From positions 1 through 7,972 of the forward strand of contig JABXKY010000062.1 in the NCBI GenBank assembly GCA_013619005.1: DNA of 7,972 nt. Reading direction: 5' to 3'. The stretch comes from Candidatus Bathyarchaeota archaeon (GTDB lineage Archaea > Thermoproteota > Bathyarchaeia > TCS64). The notes under the pieces are model-generated. The model was not told where the DNA came from. It made no database searches and saw nothing but the letters and a program-made list of their open reading frames with translations. Below, one piece after another: positions 1 through 5,246 of this stretch (the stretch's first letter is position 1; each line of letters opens with the position of its first letter). A program made the position numbers and the translations under genes.

Positions 1-267
1 CACAAGTTTAGCCCTACCCGATTTGTCAGCGAGGTACCCGCCGAGGGGAAAGAAGAGCATCCCAGCCACATTGGCCAGCGCGGTGATCTTACCGATGGTG
101 GGGGCGTTTCCCCCTAGCTCTATGATGTACAACGAGACGAAGGGCCAAACAATAGAGCTGCTCATGCTCCATAGAATCCTGCTGACGGTGAGCACCAGTA
201 TGTTTCCCCTCATCAATTCCCTGAGGGTGAGTTCCCTGTGTGGCTCTCCCGCCGCAATATCAACCAT
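1..267 (-). CDS. MFS transporter, N-terminal part (cut by window edge)
   Basis: This is the first 89 codons of a membrane transporter of the major facilitator superfamily, reading off the left edge with no stop. The start is ATG at 267-265. After a short charged cytoplasmic N terminus (about residues 1-22), hydrophobic segments follow at about residues 23-50 and 60-77. They lead into a GGYLADKSGRAKLV stretch, which matches the family's motif A (G-x-x-x-D-x-x-G-R) in the loop between helices 2 and 3. The substrate cannot be judged from this piece. A TATA-like box (293-304, read on the minus strand) would start transcription about 6 nt before the ATG, so the gene probably has its own promoter despite following the nuclease gene by 52 nt. 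MFS membership is fairly sure from motif A plus the hydrophobic pattern; the function is unknown. Confidence 0.8.
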   Translation of the reverse strand, partial: MVDIAAGEPHRELTLRELMRGNILVLTVSRILWSMSSSIVWPFVSLYIIELGGNAPTIGKITALANVAGMLFFPLGGYLADKSGRAKLV

Positions 268-292
268 AATGAAATCGAGAAGGGGGTATGCT

Positions 293-304
293 GGTTTAAT
301 AAAA
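293..304 (-). promoter_or_regulatory. TATA-like promoter of the MFS gene
   Basis: Read on the minus strand, this AT-rich box (TTTTATTAAACC) is centred near 299. Using the usual archaeal spacing of about 25 bp, transcription would begin near 273, about 6 nt ahead of the ATG at 267. It lies just past the T7 tract that probably ends the upstream nuclease transcript. The call rests on composition and geometry only. Confidence 0.4.
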
Positions 305-312
305 ATATTCGG

Positions 313-319
313 AAAAAAA
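313..319 (-). terminator. Oligo-T terminator after the beta-CASP nuclease
   Basis: On the minus strand the nuclease TAA stop (322-320) is followed at once by seven T residues. No hairpin is needed: archaeal RNA polymerase can release at oligo-T tracts in the non-template strand. Similar T-runs follow tgtA and the Sm gene in this window, which supports the call. Confidence 0.5.
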
Positions 320-1579
320 TTAGATTTTGAACTCGTCATCCCTGTTCGGCGCAACGCCATTCAGGTCCAGCTCATCCCTAACCCACTCGGCCAAGAAGTC
401 GCATGACTCCTCCTCGCCGTGCATCACGTAGATATCCGGCTTACCCTTGAGGCCCCTGAGGAAACTCTGCACAGGGGTCTTGCCACTGTGGCTGCTGAAG
501 TCAAAGTGCTTGACCTTTGCGTTCACCTTGGTGGGCTTGTCCTTTATGGGGAACATCCCTGTCTCCATAAGTTTGGCGCCGTTGGTGCCAGGTACCTGGA
601 AGCTGACGATGAATATGCTGTTCATGGGGTCCAGTCCTAGCTTCTCCATGTAGAACATGACAGTTCCTCCCTGGAGCATGCCGCTGGGCGCCACAATGAC
701 CTTTGCCTTCCTGACTGCCTGCCTCCTGTCCCTCCAGCCCCTTATCTCGTGGACGTTTCTCACAGCCTTGGCATAGGTCTTGGGGGTCTTCACCGATTCG
801 GGGATGTCAAGCATCACTTGGTTAACCGCCCTCGCCATTCCGTCCAGCAACGTGTACTCGTTTAACTTGTGGGCGTGGAGTACACTCAGAATCTCGTGGC
901 TCCTGCCAACCGCGAAGGCGGGTACTAGAACCTTGCCTCCCTGGTTGAGGGTCGATTTGATATCCTTGATGAACTCCGTCTCAAGCGCCTTCCTGTCGGG
1001 GTGCTCGTGCATCGCGTACGTTGACTCCACGATAACCGCGTCGTAGCGCTTCCTGGGAATCTTCGCTGCGTTCGTGAGCCTGGTGTTCACGGTGTTGAAG
1101 TCACTCGTGTAGAGGATCTTCTTGCCGTTCACCGTGATGTCAACCATGGCGCTGCCAGGTATGTGACCCGCGTCCAGCAACTGGAACTCTGCGTCCTTGA
1201 GCTTGACCTTCTGGCCGTAGCCCAGGTCCTTCCTCTGGAGCTGCATCTTTTCCAGCTCCAGGTACTCGAAGGGCAGGTAGTAGCTGTTCAGCTTGATGAG
1301 ATCCCTGATGAGTATCTTCATCAGGTCGCCCGTGGTCCTCGTGTGGAATATGGGCTTTTTCTCGTTGAGATAGAATAGTGGGGTGCCACCGCTGTGGTCC
1401 AGGTGGGCGTGACCGACTATGATTCCGTCGATGTCCCTCGCCCTTACGTGTCCTGGGAACTCTGGTGGATTTCCTGGCTTTACACCGTACTCTAGGAGTA
1501 GGTTTGCCTCTTTGCTCTTTACCGTGACGGCGTTTCCACCTACCTTGTGGGTGCCGCCATGGAAAGTTAGTTTTACCAT
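320..1579 (-). CDS. Beta-CASP metallo-beta-lactamase ribonuclease (aCPSF2-like)
   Basis: This is a zinc-dependent RNA-processing nuclease of 419 aa. All signature motifs are visible. Motif 2 is HAHLDH (H57, H59, D61, H62), motif 3 is H139 in DAGHIPGSA, and motif 4 is D160 in TSDFN. The beta-CASP motifs are A (E185 in VESTY), B (H364 in SSHSG) and C (H387 in MHGE). The beta-CASP insert lies at about residues 190-360. No N-terminal KH domains are present, and the length fits the short archaeal aCPSF2 group rather than KH-bearing aCPSF1; an archaeal RNase J-like role is the main alternative. Such enzymes cut or trim RNA in the cytoplasm, often 5'-to-3'. The ATG is followed by a normal N-terminal strand (MVKLTFHGG). 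Its upstream region is unusual (see the RNA-like element at 1600-1685). A weak AGGT lies about 11 nt before the ATG. Family call is firm; exo- versus endonuclease activity is not visible. Confidence 0.93.
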   Translation of the reverse strand: MVKLTFHGGTHKVGGNAVTVKSKEANLLLEYGVKPGNPPEFPGHVRARDIDGIIVGHAHLDHSGGTPLFYLNEKKPIFHTRTTGDLMKILIRDLIKLNSYYLPFEYLELEKMQLQRKDLGYGQKVKLKDAEFQLLDAGHIPGSAMVDITVNGKKILYTSDFNTVNTRLTNAAKIPRKRYDAVIVESTYAMHEHPDRKALETEFIKDIKSTLNQGGKVLVPAFAVGRSHEILSVLHAHKLNEYTLLDGMARAVNQVMLDIPESVKTPKTYAKAVRNVHEIRGWRDRRQAVRKAKVIVAPSGMLQGGTVMFYMEKLGLDPMNSIFIVSFQVPGTNGAKLMETGMFPIKDKPTKVNAKVKHFDFSSHSGKTPVQSFLRGLKGKPDIYVMHGEEESCDFLAEWVRDELDLNGVAPNRDDEFKI

Positions 1580-1599
1580 TATTTTGTCTAACCTAGTCG

Positions 1600-1634
1600 A
1601 AAAACCGTTTATGCTCCCTTGCGGAGCGGTTTTT
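1600..1634 (-). terminator. Hairpin with T5 tract before the nuclease start codon
   Basis: An 8-bp perfect inverted repeat (1600-1607 with 1627-1634) encloses a second perfect 5-bp repeat (1613-1617 with 1623-1627). On the minus strand the outer 3' arm is GGTTTTT, giving a stem that ends in T5. It could end a short RNA started near 1684 or act as an attenuator. Alternatively the repeat is an operator, because a weak TATA-like GCATAAA (1614-1608) lies between its arms. Confidence 0.4.
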
Positions 1635-1685
1635 CAGTCCTTTCCCTGACGAGTAACTCTCGCTGCCTCCCCTAGGGGGACTGGC
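1600..1685 (-). ncRNA. Candidate structured RNA or regulatory leader upstream of the nuclease
   Basis: On the minus strand this stretch folds by eye into two units. Unit 1 (1683 to 1635) is closed by CAGTCC (1683-1678) with GGACTG (1640-1635). Inside are CCCT with AGGG and a small hairpin, CGAG-AGTTA-CTCG (1662-1650), with a purine-rich asymmetric internal loop. Unit 2 (1634 to 1600) pairs AAAAACC with GGTTTTT around an inner GCTCC/GGAGC stem with a GCAAG loop and a 6-nt bulge; it ends in T5, like a terminator. A TATA-like box at 1706-1712 would start RNA right at unit 1. The nuclease ATG lies 20 nt beyond the T5 run, so this may be a free small RNA of about 85 nt or a leader controlling the nuclease. 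It matches no RNA family I can name; a hand-drawn fold is weak evidence. Confidence 0.35.
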
Positions 1686-1705
1686 TCATTAACACTACGC
1701 TTATT

Positions 1706-1712
1706 CTTATAC
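1706..1712 (-). promoter_or_regulatory. TATA-like promoter for the structured RNA or nuclease leader
   Basis: On the minus strand the box GTATAAG is preceded by A-rich sequence (AAGTAAA) resembling a TFB recognition element. Its centre near 1709 predicts a start near 1684, the first base of the outer CAGTCC stem. It lies beyond the oligo-T tracts that probably end tgtA, so it would act independently. Confidence 0.45.
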
Positions 1713-1728
1713 TTTACTTAAATTGATT

Positions 1729-1741
1729 AAAAACAGAAAAA
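1729..1741 (-). terminator. Oligo-T terminator after tgtA
   Basis: About 10 nt beyond the tgtA TAG stop, the minus strand carries two T5 tracts separated by CTG (TTTTTCTGTTTTT). This is typical of U-tract-driven termination in archaea, and there is no stable stem. An 8-bp palindrome, TAGCGCTA (1747-1754), overlaps the stop codon but is too short to act as a normal hairpin. Confidence 0.5.
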
Positions 1742-1751
1742 GATTATAGCG

Positions 1752-3338
1752 CTAGTTAAAGGACCGGAGCAGTTTTTCAAGGCTCTCCATAGTATCTTCG
1801 CCGCCCAGCTCCTCTGACTTGATGATGTTCTCTGAATTTACCAAATCACCCAGCTTTTCCAGCAGTGCTTCCTCCAGTGGCGTGTCCTTCAGTATCAGTA
1901 CCACGTGCTCGTGGGGGTATTTTTCCATGTACTGCCTCACATTCTCGGTCGTGTACTGGATCGTCTCGTGGTCCAGGGGTTTCGCCATCTCGAACTGGCT
2001 CAGCGGGTATGTCTCCGCCAGGTTCGCGGGGACAAGGCCGTATGGAGCAGCTACGAAGCAATAATGAACCCTATTGTCGTTCATCCTTTTCCTGAGCTTT
2101 GTGAACCCCTGGTTACCGCTGAAGGGTCTGTTCTTGGGCTCGCTCATGAGCACTAGTATGCTCTTGTCGGCTGGCCTCCTGTAACTGCCCAGAAGCTGGT
2201 CCTGGTGCCGGATGACCTCGGGCTTGTGGATGCTGTGGTAATCGTAGTAGAACAGCCCCCTTCCCTTGAAGCCGTCGCTTCCCTCCTCAAGGTACTTGTC
2301 GTACTTGCTGAGGCGCTTCAACGCAGCGGTCATCTGGGCGTGGCCCTTGGCACGTGTCTCAACAAGGTCCCACAGGTTGCCCTCCACGATGGCCTGCTTG
2401 ATGGTCTCCATCTCTGCCATGGTCACATGCATGTTGTGCTCGGCGATGAGCCTCTGCCTCTCTCCTCTGGGCAGAACCGCCAGGTCCTCTGGGCTCTTGT
2501 TCCTGCAGATTGGGCAGCTGCATGGCAGGTACTTGAGGTCCTTGAACTGCAGTGTGCCCCTCACTGTGAGGTACCTCTCGTCCTTGGCGAACAGTGCGTA
2601 CGCTGCCGAGTCGAAGAGATCATAGCCCATTGCGACGCACATGGCGAATATGTTGGGGTGTCCTGCTCCGAAGAGGTGGATGGGGCGCTCAACGGGGGCG
2701 TGTATCTTGGCGGTCATGGCCATGTCCACTAGCACGGGGTACATATACCGCTCCATGACCTCCGTTGGGCTACCCAGGGCGTGGAGGTCGAAGGGCATCT
2801 CGCCCACAGCCTTCGCCGATTTCTCGACAAGGTCAAGGTGCTTTCCTCCCTGGATGGGGCCTACCCACAGGTTATCGGAGCCCTCGATAAGTGGCAGCGC
2901 CTCCCTGGCCCTCTGGAGGGTTTTTTCAACCGTGTACTCGACTTCATCACGGGGGATGTCCCAGCCAGTGGGAATATCAAGGATCACGCTGATGTCGCTG
3001 CCGATCTTCTTCTGCCAGTCGATGATCTGGGGCTGGGTGACCTCCACCTCGCCGTAGACAAGTATCTGGTACGCGCCGCTGTCGGTCATGACTATGCCGT
3101 CGTAGTCCAGGAGCTTGTGGAGCTCAAGGTTGGGGACATCAAGGAAGTGGTTGCGGATGATGTAACTATTGGTGATGAGGATGTCGCAACCGAACTCGTC
3201 TTTGAGCCTTCGGGGAGCGATGGTCTGAATCATCGGGTTGACAACGGGCATGAAGGCAGGGGTCTCCAGGGTCTTGCCCTTCACCGTCAGTTTCCCGATT
3301 CTTCCAAGCAGGTCTCTGTCCCTTAGCTCAAATGACAT
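1752..3338 (-). CDS. tgtA: Archaeosine tRNA-guanine transglycosylase, catalytic subunit
   Basis: The enzyme swaps guanine-15 in the tRNA D-loop for preQ0, the first step to archaeosine. With ATG at 3338 it has 528 aa. The TIM-barrel catalytic domain covers about residues 1-350. It carries D86 in TDSGAYQ and the nucleophile-position D243 in LFDSAAYALFAKD. The zinc site is C273, C275 and C278 in CSCPIC plus H301. About residues 350-528 hold a DUF5591-like domain, shared with archaeosine synthase, with the YCFVAAPYGLVP segment near 426-437. Full-length relatives of about 580 aa or more end in C2-PUA domains. These are absent here but encoded separately at 5247-5717, so this is a split enzyme. 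A TTG nine bases upstream (3347) is also in frame, but the TATA box at 3362-3371 predicts a start near 3341, which favours a near-leaderless mRNA and the ATG. Family call is very secure. Confidence 0.95.
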   Translation of the reverse strand: MSFELRDRDLLGRIGKLTVKGKTLETPAFMPVVNPMIQTIAPRRLKDEFGCDILITNSYIIRNHFLDVPNLELHKLLDYDGIVMTDSGAYQILVYGEVEVTQPQIIDWQKKIGSDISVILDIPTGWDIPRDEVEYTVEKTLQRAREALPLIEGSDNLWVGPIQGGKHLDLVEKSAKAVGEMPFDLHALGSPTEVMERYMYPVLVDMAMTAKIHAPVERPIHLFGAGHPNIFAMCVAMGYDLFDSAAYALFAKDERYLTVRGTLQFKDLKYLPCSCPICRNKSPEDLAVLPRGERQRLIAEHNMHVTMAEMETIKQAIVEGNLWDLVETRAKGHAQMTAALKRLSKYDKYLEEGSDGFKGRGLFYYDYHSIHKPEVIRHQDQLLGSYRRPADKSILVLMSEPKNRPFSGNQGFTKLRKRMNDNRVHYCFVAAPYGLVPANLAETYPLSQFEMAKPLDHETIQYTTENVRQYMEKYPHEHVVLILKDTPLEEALLEKLGDLVNSENIIKSEELGGEDTMESLEKLLRSFN

Positions 3339-3361
3339 AGGGCTCAAAATGAGGTTCCTGT

Positions 3362-3371
3362 AATATATATA
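3362..3371 (-). promoter_or_regulatory. TATA box of tgtA
   Basis: On the minus strand GTATATATAT, preceded by an A6-containing stretch that could serve as the TFB element, is centred near 3366. A start 25 bp downstream falls near 3341, just before the ATG at 3338 and inside the alternative TTG reading. This favours the ATG and a leaderless transcript. Confidence 0.6.
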
Positions 3372-3374
3372 CGT

Positions 3375-3392
3375 CTTTTTTGATGAAAAAAG
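3375..3392 (-). terminator. T6 tract in a perfect inverted repeat after the Sm gene
   Basis: The sequence CTTTTTT-(4 nt)-AAAAAAG is a perfect 7-bp inverted repeat with a 4-nt loop. On the minus strand the T6 tract (3391-3386) comes 5 nt after the Sm gene TAA stop and is a likely oligo-U release site. The A6 arm then runs into the upstream part of the tgtA promoter, so terminator and promoter share this 18-bp element. Confidence 0.5.
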
Positions 3393-3396
3393 GGAG

Positions 3397-3819
3397 TTAT
3401 GAGGTTTCCTGGATGAACCTGTTGTAGATATCCTGGACCCTGCTTGCCGCTGGGCCAGTTCCCTCGATTATCCCTGTCTCGTTGAGCCTGATCTTGCTCA
3501 TGACGATGAGCACCCCCGCCTCTGGTACGAACTGCACCATGTTTGGGAACACACGCTCAAGCCTCTCCTTGAGACCACCAAGGTTGAACGGGGTATCGGT
3601 GGCCATTATCTTCGCAACCACGTTTCCCGTCAGGATTAAACGATGATACAACGTTCCCTGAGAGCCTTTCACCTCGCCTAGCGCGATGCTCATGCTCTGG
3701 GAATCAAAGCCCAAGAGGTTTCCCTCGTAGCTCTTGCCCTGGGAGTCCTCCACCACTACTGGTTTTCCGACTAGCTGTCCGAGTTCCTCGAAGAATTTTC
3801 TTCCTGTAACGGCCGCCAC
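3397..3819 (-). CDS. Sm-like archaeal RNA-binding protein with C-terminal domain (SmAP3-like)
   Basis: This 140-aa protein starts with an Sm fold: Sm1 at about residues 10-52 (GKPVVVEDSQGKSYEGNLLGFD) and Sm2 near residues 60-72 (RLILTGNVVAKIM). A second domain of about 65 residues follows (76-140). That two-part layout fits SmAP3-type proteins, which form ring assemblies; the shorter SmAP1/SmAP2 lack the extra domain. The Sm2 motif has LTGNVV in place of the usual RG signature, so the RNA-binding pocket may differ from SmAP1. The start is GTG at 3819, supported by GAGGT (3832-3828) 8 nt upstream and a TATA box at 3855-3865. It thus has its own promoter, 66 nt after the zinc-ribbon gene. Likely role is RNA binding or chaperoning in the cytoplasm; targets are not deducible. 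Confidence 0.87.
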   Translation of the reverse strand: MAAVTGRKFFEELGQLVGKPVVVEDSQGKSYEGNLLGFDSQSMSIALGEVKGSQGTLYHRLILTGNVVAKIMATDTPFNLGGLKERLERVFPNMVQFVPEAGVLIVMSKIRLNETGIIEGTGPAASRVQDIYNRFIQETS

Positions 3820-3827
3820 TTGTAATT

Positions 3828-3832
3828 ACCTC
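3828..3832 (-). promoter_or_regulatory. Shine-Dalgarno site deciding the Sm gene GTG start
   Basis: GAGGT on the minus strand lies 8 nt before the GTG at 3819. No in-frame ATG lies nearby that would preserve the Sm fold, so this site supports the rare start codon. The mRNA start predicted from the TATA box (near 3835) just includes it. Confidence 0.55.
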
Positions 3833-3854
3833 TGCCCTACCTTTTATGGTGCCC

Positions 3855-3865
3855 CTATATAAAAA
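3855..3865 (-). promoter_or_regulatory. TATA box of the Sm gene
   Basis: On the minus strand TTTTTATATAG is centred near 3860, predicting a start near 3835 and a leader of about 15 nt that carries the GAGGT site. Its T5 portion (3865-3861) may double as the terminator tract of the preceding zinc-ribbon gene. Confidence 0.6.
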
Positions 3866-3868
3866 TCG

Positions 3869-3893
3869 CAGAGTTTCTGGGGGCTCTAAGCCC
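3869..3893 (-). terminator. Tandem small hairpins at the end of the zinc-ribbon gene
   Basis: Two adjoining perfect stems occur here: GGGCT/AGCCC (3881-3885 with 3889-3893), whose 3-nt loop is the TAG stop codon, and CAGA/TCTG (3869-3872 with 3876-3879). On the minus strand they are followed by T5 at 3865-3861. Together they may end the MBF1-kinase-zinc-ribbon transcript. Both stems are short, so this is a modest call. Confidence 0.3.
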
Positions 3894-4107
3894 TGAATTT
3901 CTTGAATGTAACAGGGGAATCCTTTGATTTTCGCTGCTTGAGTTCCTGAATTATCTCCACCGCTTCCTGTGTTGTCCTGCTTCGCGCCAGGACCTTTGCG
4001 CTCCTGACATCGATCTTCAAGCTGCAGTGGGGGCAAGACCTAGTCATGTTTGCGGTGCTCGCCATTATTATCTTGCCGCAGCTGGGGCAGTTTATTACAA
4101 GGTACAT
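3886..4107 (-). CDS. Small zinc-ribbon protein, DUF1922-like
   Basis: This 73-aa protein has two CxxC knuckles, C7/C10 in NCPSCG and C25/C28 in SCPHC, which suggest one bound zinc. A basic, helical tail follows (about residues 36-73, with the EAVEIIQELKQRK helix). The start MYLVINC, knuckle spacing and tail resemble the small archaeal DUF1922 zinc-ribbon family, whose biochemical role I do not know. The ATG at 4107 lies inside the end of the kinase gene (13-nt overlap) and there is no clear Shine-Dalgarno site, so translation is probably coupled. The position after a ribosome-assembly-type kinase and an MBF1-type factor hints at a translation-related role; that is inference. The short length and conserved cysteines argue for a real gene. 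Confidence 0.82.
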   Translation of the reverse strand: MYLVINCPSCGKIIMASTANMTRSCPHCSLKIDVRSAKVLARSRTTQEAVEIIQELKQRKSKDSPVTFKKFRA

Positions 4108-4685
4108 GGTCGGCTCAACAACAGTCTTAAGGTTTCAGGATGGGCCACCCAATCTATGATAGGGTTACCTGGTGCAGCGCCGCTCTCTATCATGCAATGA
4201 ATTTGACTGGCGGTTTCCTGAGGAGATTGGCCTGAGGTGTCTACCTCAATTACCTTTGAGGATGGTACGAGTTCAAGCGCCTCCCCGGTGATGACCCCCA
4301 TTATCTCGGACTCGAGGTTCTCCCAGACCTTTTCACTGCTGTATTGGCGCGCCTCCAGGACGCTTTTCAGGTCCCAGGGCCGTTTCCGAAGCACGAACAG
4401 GAATGAAATCAGCGGCTCCTCTATAAACTCGTGGGCGTAATGCCCGTCAATGATGATGGGTGAGACGGATTTTTCGATGATATCCCTGACGGCAGACTCC
4501 AGGGCGTCCATGTCCACTACCTTGGTGTCACGTTCAACGTCGTCCTCTATCACGTAACCGTTCTCGATGGAGAACTTTGATAACTCGATGTGTCTCGCAC
4601 CAAGTTTCTCTGATAAAATGGTTGAGACAGTTGTCTTCCCCGTGCCGGGGGTCCCTGTCACGATGTAAACCGGGGGTATTGTCAT
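4095..4685 (-). CDS. AK6/Fap7-like adenylate kinase family NTPase
   Basis: This 196-aa P-loop kinase has a Walker A motif GTPGTGKT at residues 11-18. A central DGHYAH segment (80-85) sits where AK6/Fap7 proteins carry their Walker B-like acidic motif. The segment LEARQYSSEKVWENLESEI (about 110-128) is a close fit to the lid/core signature of the family. A C-terminal IDWVAHPETLRLL region is also typical. Fap7-type proteins combine adenylate kinase or ATPase activity with a role in late small-subunit ribosome assembly through uS11. I chose ATG at 4685, which shares one base with the preceding TGA (TGATG); a GTG at 4688 would add one residue and give a 4-nt overlap. No strong Shine-Dalgarno site is seen, so coupling to the MBF1 gene is likely. 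Family call is strong, in vivo role inferred. Confidence 0.88.
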   Translation of the reverse strand: MTIPPVYIVTGTPGTGKTTVSTILSEKLGARHIELSKFSIENGYVIEDDVERDTKVVDMDALESAVRDIIEKSVSPIIIDGHYAHEFIEEPLISFLFVLRKRPWDLKSVLEARQYSSEKVWENLESEIMGVITGEALELVPSSKVIEVDTSGQSPQETASQIHCMIESGAAPGNPIIDWVAHPETLRLLLSRPCTL

Positions 4686-5185
4686 CACTCTTTCTTTGTG
4701 GCGTCCTTGATCTTGATCATGTCACCAAGTGTCCTGGGCCCCATGGGTCGAGAAAGGACCGAACCCGAGCTCTTTGCCGCCTCCTCCAGAATGGATATTC
4801 CAAGCGCATTCTGGATCTTACGGACAAGGTTCATGGGCGGGTTCATGTTCTCCTTTTCCAGCTTTTTGACAACAGACTCCTTCTCACGTATCTTCTTGGA
4901 AAAGTCCTCAACGGAGAGACTCCTTCTCTGGCGGGCTTTCTTGATCAACATTCCGTATCCCTCAACCAGCTCCAAGGACTCGGCCGCGTCTATGTCGCTC
5001 CTGCGCCTTGGACTGGGCTGGGCCGAGCGCCTCCTCGTTGGGCTCTTCCTTGCCTGAGGTCGTGCCGGGTCCCATGCCTGCGTGCTGAACTGTGAGCACT
5101 GGCCGCAGACCGTGAGCCTGCCGCCCTCTATGACTCTATAATATGGGTTCCCGTTAATTTCTCTACCGCATACCTCACAACGCAT
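4685..5185 (-). CDS. Archaeal MBF1-like factor (zinc ribbon plus helix-turn-helix)
   Basis: This 166-aa protein matches the archaeal homologue of multiprotein bridging factor 1. An N-terminal zinc ribbon has C3/C6 (CEVC) and C27/C30 (CGQC). Then comes a basic, proline- and arginine-rich linker (about residues 37-66). A Cro/C1-type helix-turn-helix follows at about 76-134 (LIKKARQRRSLSVEDFSKKI to LVRKIQNALGI), then a basic tail. Eukaryotic MBF1 bridges TBP and activators; archaeal relatives have been linked to ribosomes and translation, so the exact role is open. It is the first gene of a three-gene overlapping unit with the kinase and zinc ribbon. The ATG at 5185 has GAGGT (5196-5192) 6 nt upstream, and the TATA box at 5216-5224 may serve it and the divergent PUA gene. 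Confidence 0.9.
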   Translation of the reverse strand: MRCEVCGREINGNPYYRVIEGGRLTVCGQCSQFSTQAWDPARPQARKSPTRRRSAQPSPRRRSDIDAAESLELVEGYGMLIKKARQRRSLSVEDFSKKIREKESVVKKLEKENMNPPMNLVRKIQNALGISILEEAAKSSGSVLSRPMGPRTLGDMIKIKDATKKE

Positions 5186-5191
5186 CTAATA

Positions 5192-5196
5192 ACCTC
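5192..5196 (-). promoter_or_regulatory. Shine-Dalgarno site of the MBF1-like gene
   Basis: GAGGT on the minus strand lies 6 nt before the ATG at 5185 and supports that start. The minus-strand RNA start predicted from the shared TATA box (about 5195-5197) falls right at this site, so the leader would be very short. Confidence 0.5.
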
Positions 5197-5215
5197 ATGT
5201 TCAAAGAGGTATCGT

Positions 5216-5224
5216 CTTATATAG
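5216..5224. promoter_or_regulatory. Shared TATA box in the 61-bp divergent spacer
   Basis: The sequence CTTATATAG holds a near-symmetric TATATA core centred near 5220, in a spacer of only 61 bp. Read to the right it places a start near 5245, next to the PUA gene ATG at 5247 (leaderless). Read to the left it places a start near 5195, 10 nt before the MBF1 gene ATG. No other TATA-like box is present in the spacer, so one box may direct both genes. Confidence 0.5.
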
Positions 5225-5246
5225 AATCAGTGGATATGCATCCCAA

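Noticed and set aside
23..406. A 127-codon open frame on the plus strand at the left edge
   Set aside because: It runs across the MFS start, the spacer and the end of the nuclease gene. The minus strand has clear MFS and beta-CASP features in the same place.
1608..1614. GCATAAA as the main nuclease promoter
   Set aside because: Its spacing to the ATG would fit a leaderless mRNA, but the match is weaker than the GTATAAG box at 1706-1712 and it lies inside the hairpin. Not excluded, only ranked lower.
1669..1678. CCCCTAGGGG palindrome as a transposon end or protein-binding site
   Set aside because: It occurs once, with no matching inverted repeat or target duplication elsewhere in the window, and is better explained as part of the nested RNA stems.
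1600..1690. Known RNA identities for the structured stretch: fluoride riboswitch (GGGAGCATAAACGG resembles part of it), C/D-box RNA (CTGA at 1638-1635), tRNA
   Set aside because: The conserved GATGG half of the fluoride motif is absent, no convincing C box (RTGATGA) pairs with the CTGA, and there is no T-arm or anticodon arm. The region is kept only as an unassigned candidate.
2205..2732. A 175-codon open frame on the plus strand opposite tgtA
   Set aside because: It lies antisense to a secure, highly conserved enzyme, shows no recognisable motif, and has low-complexity Val/Leu-rich composition typical of the complement of a GC-rich gene.
2781..3326. A 181-codon open frame on the plus strand opposite the tgtA 5' half
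   Set aside because: Antisense to the TIM-barrel coding sequence; no promoter or ribosome site and no family features.
3704..4036. A 110-codon minus-strand frame spanning the zinc-ribbon and Sm genes
   Set aside because: It bridges two real genes in another frame and would ignore the Sm promoter and GAGGT site; the protein has no coherent domain.
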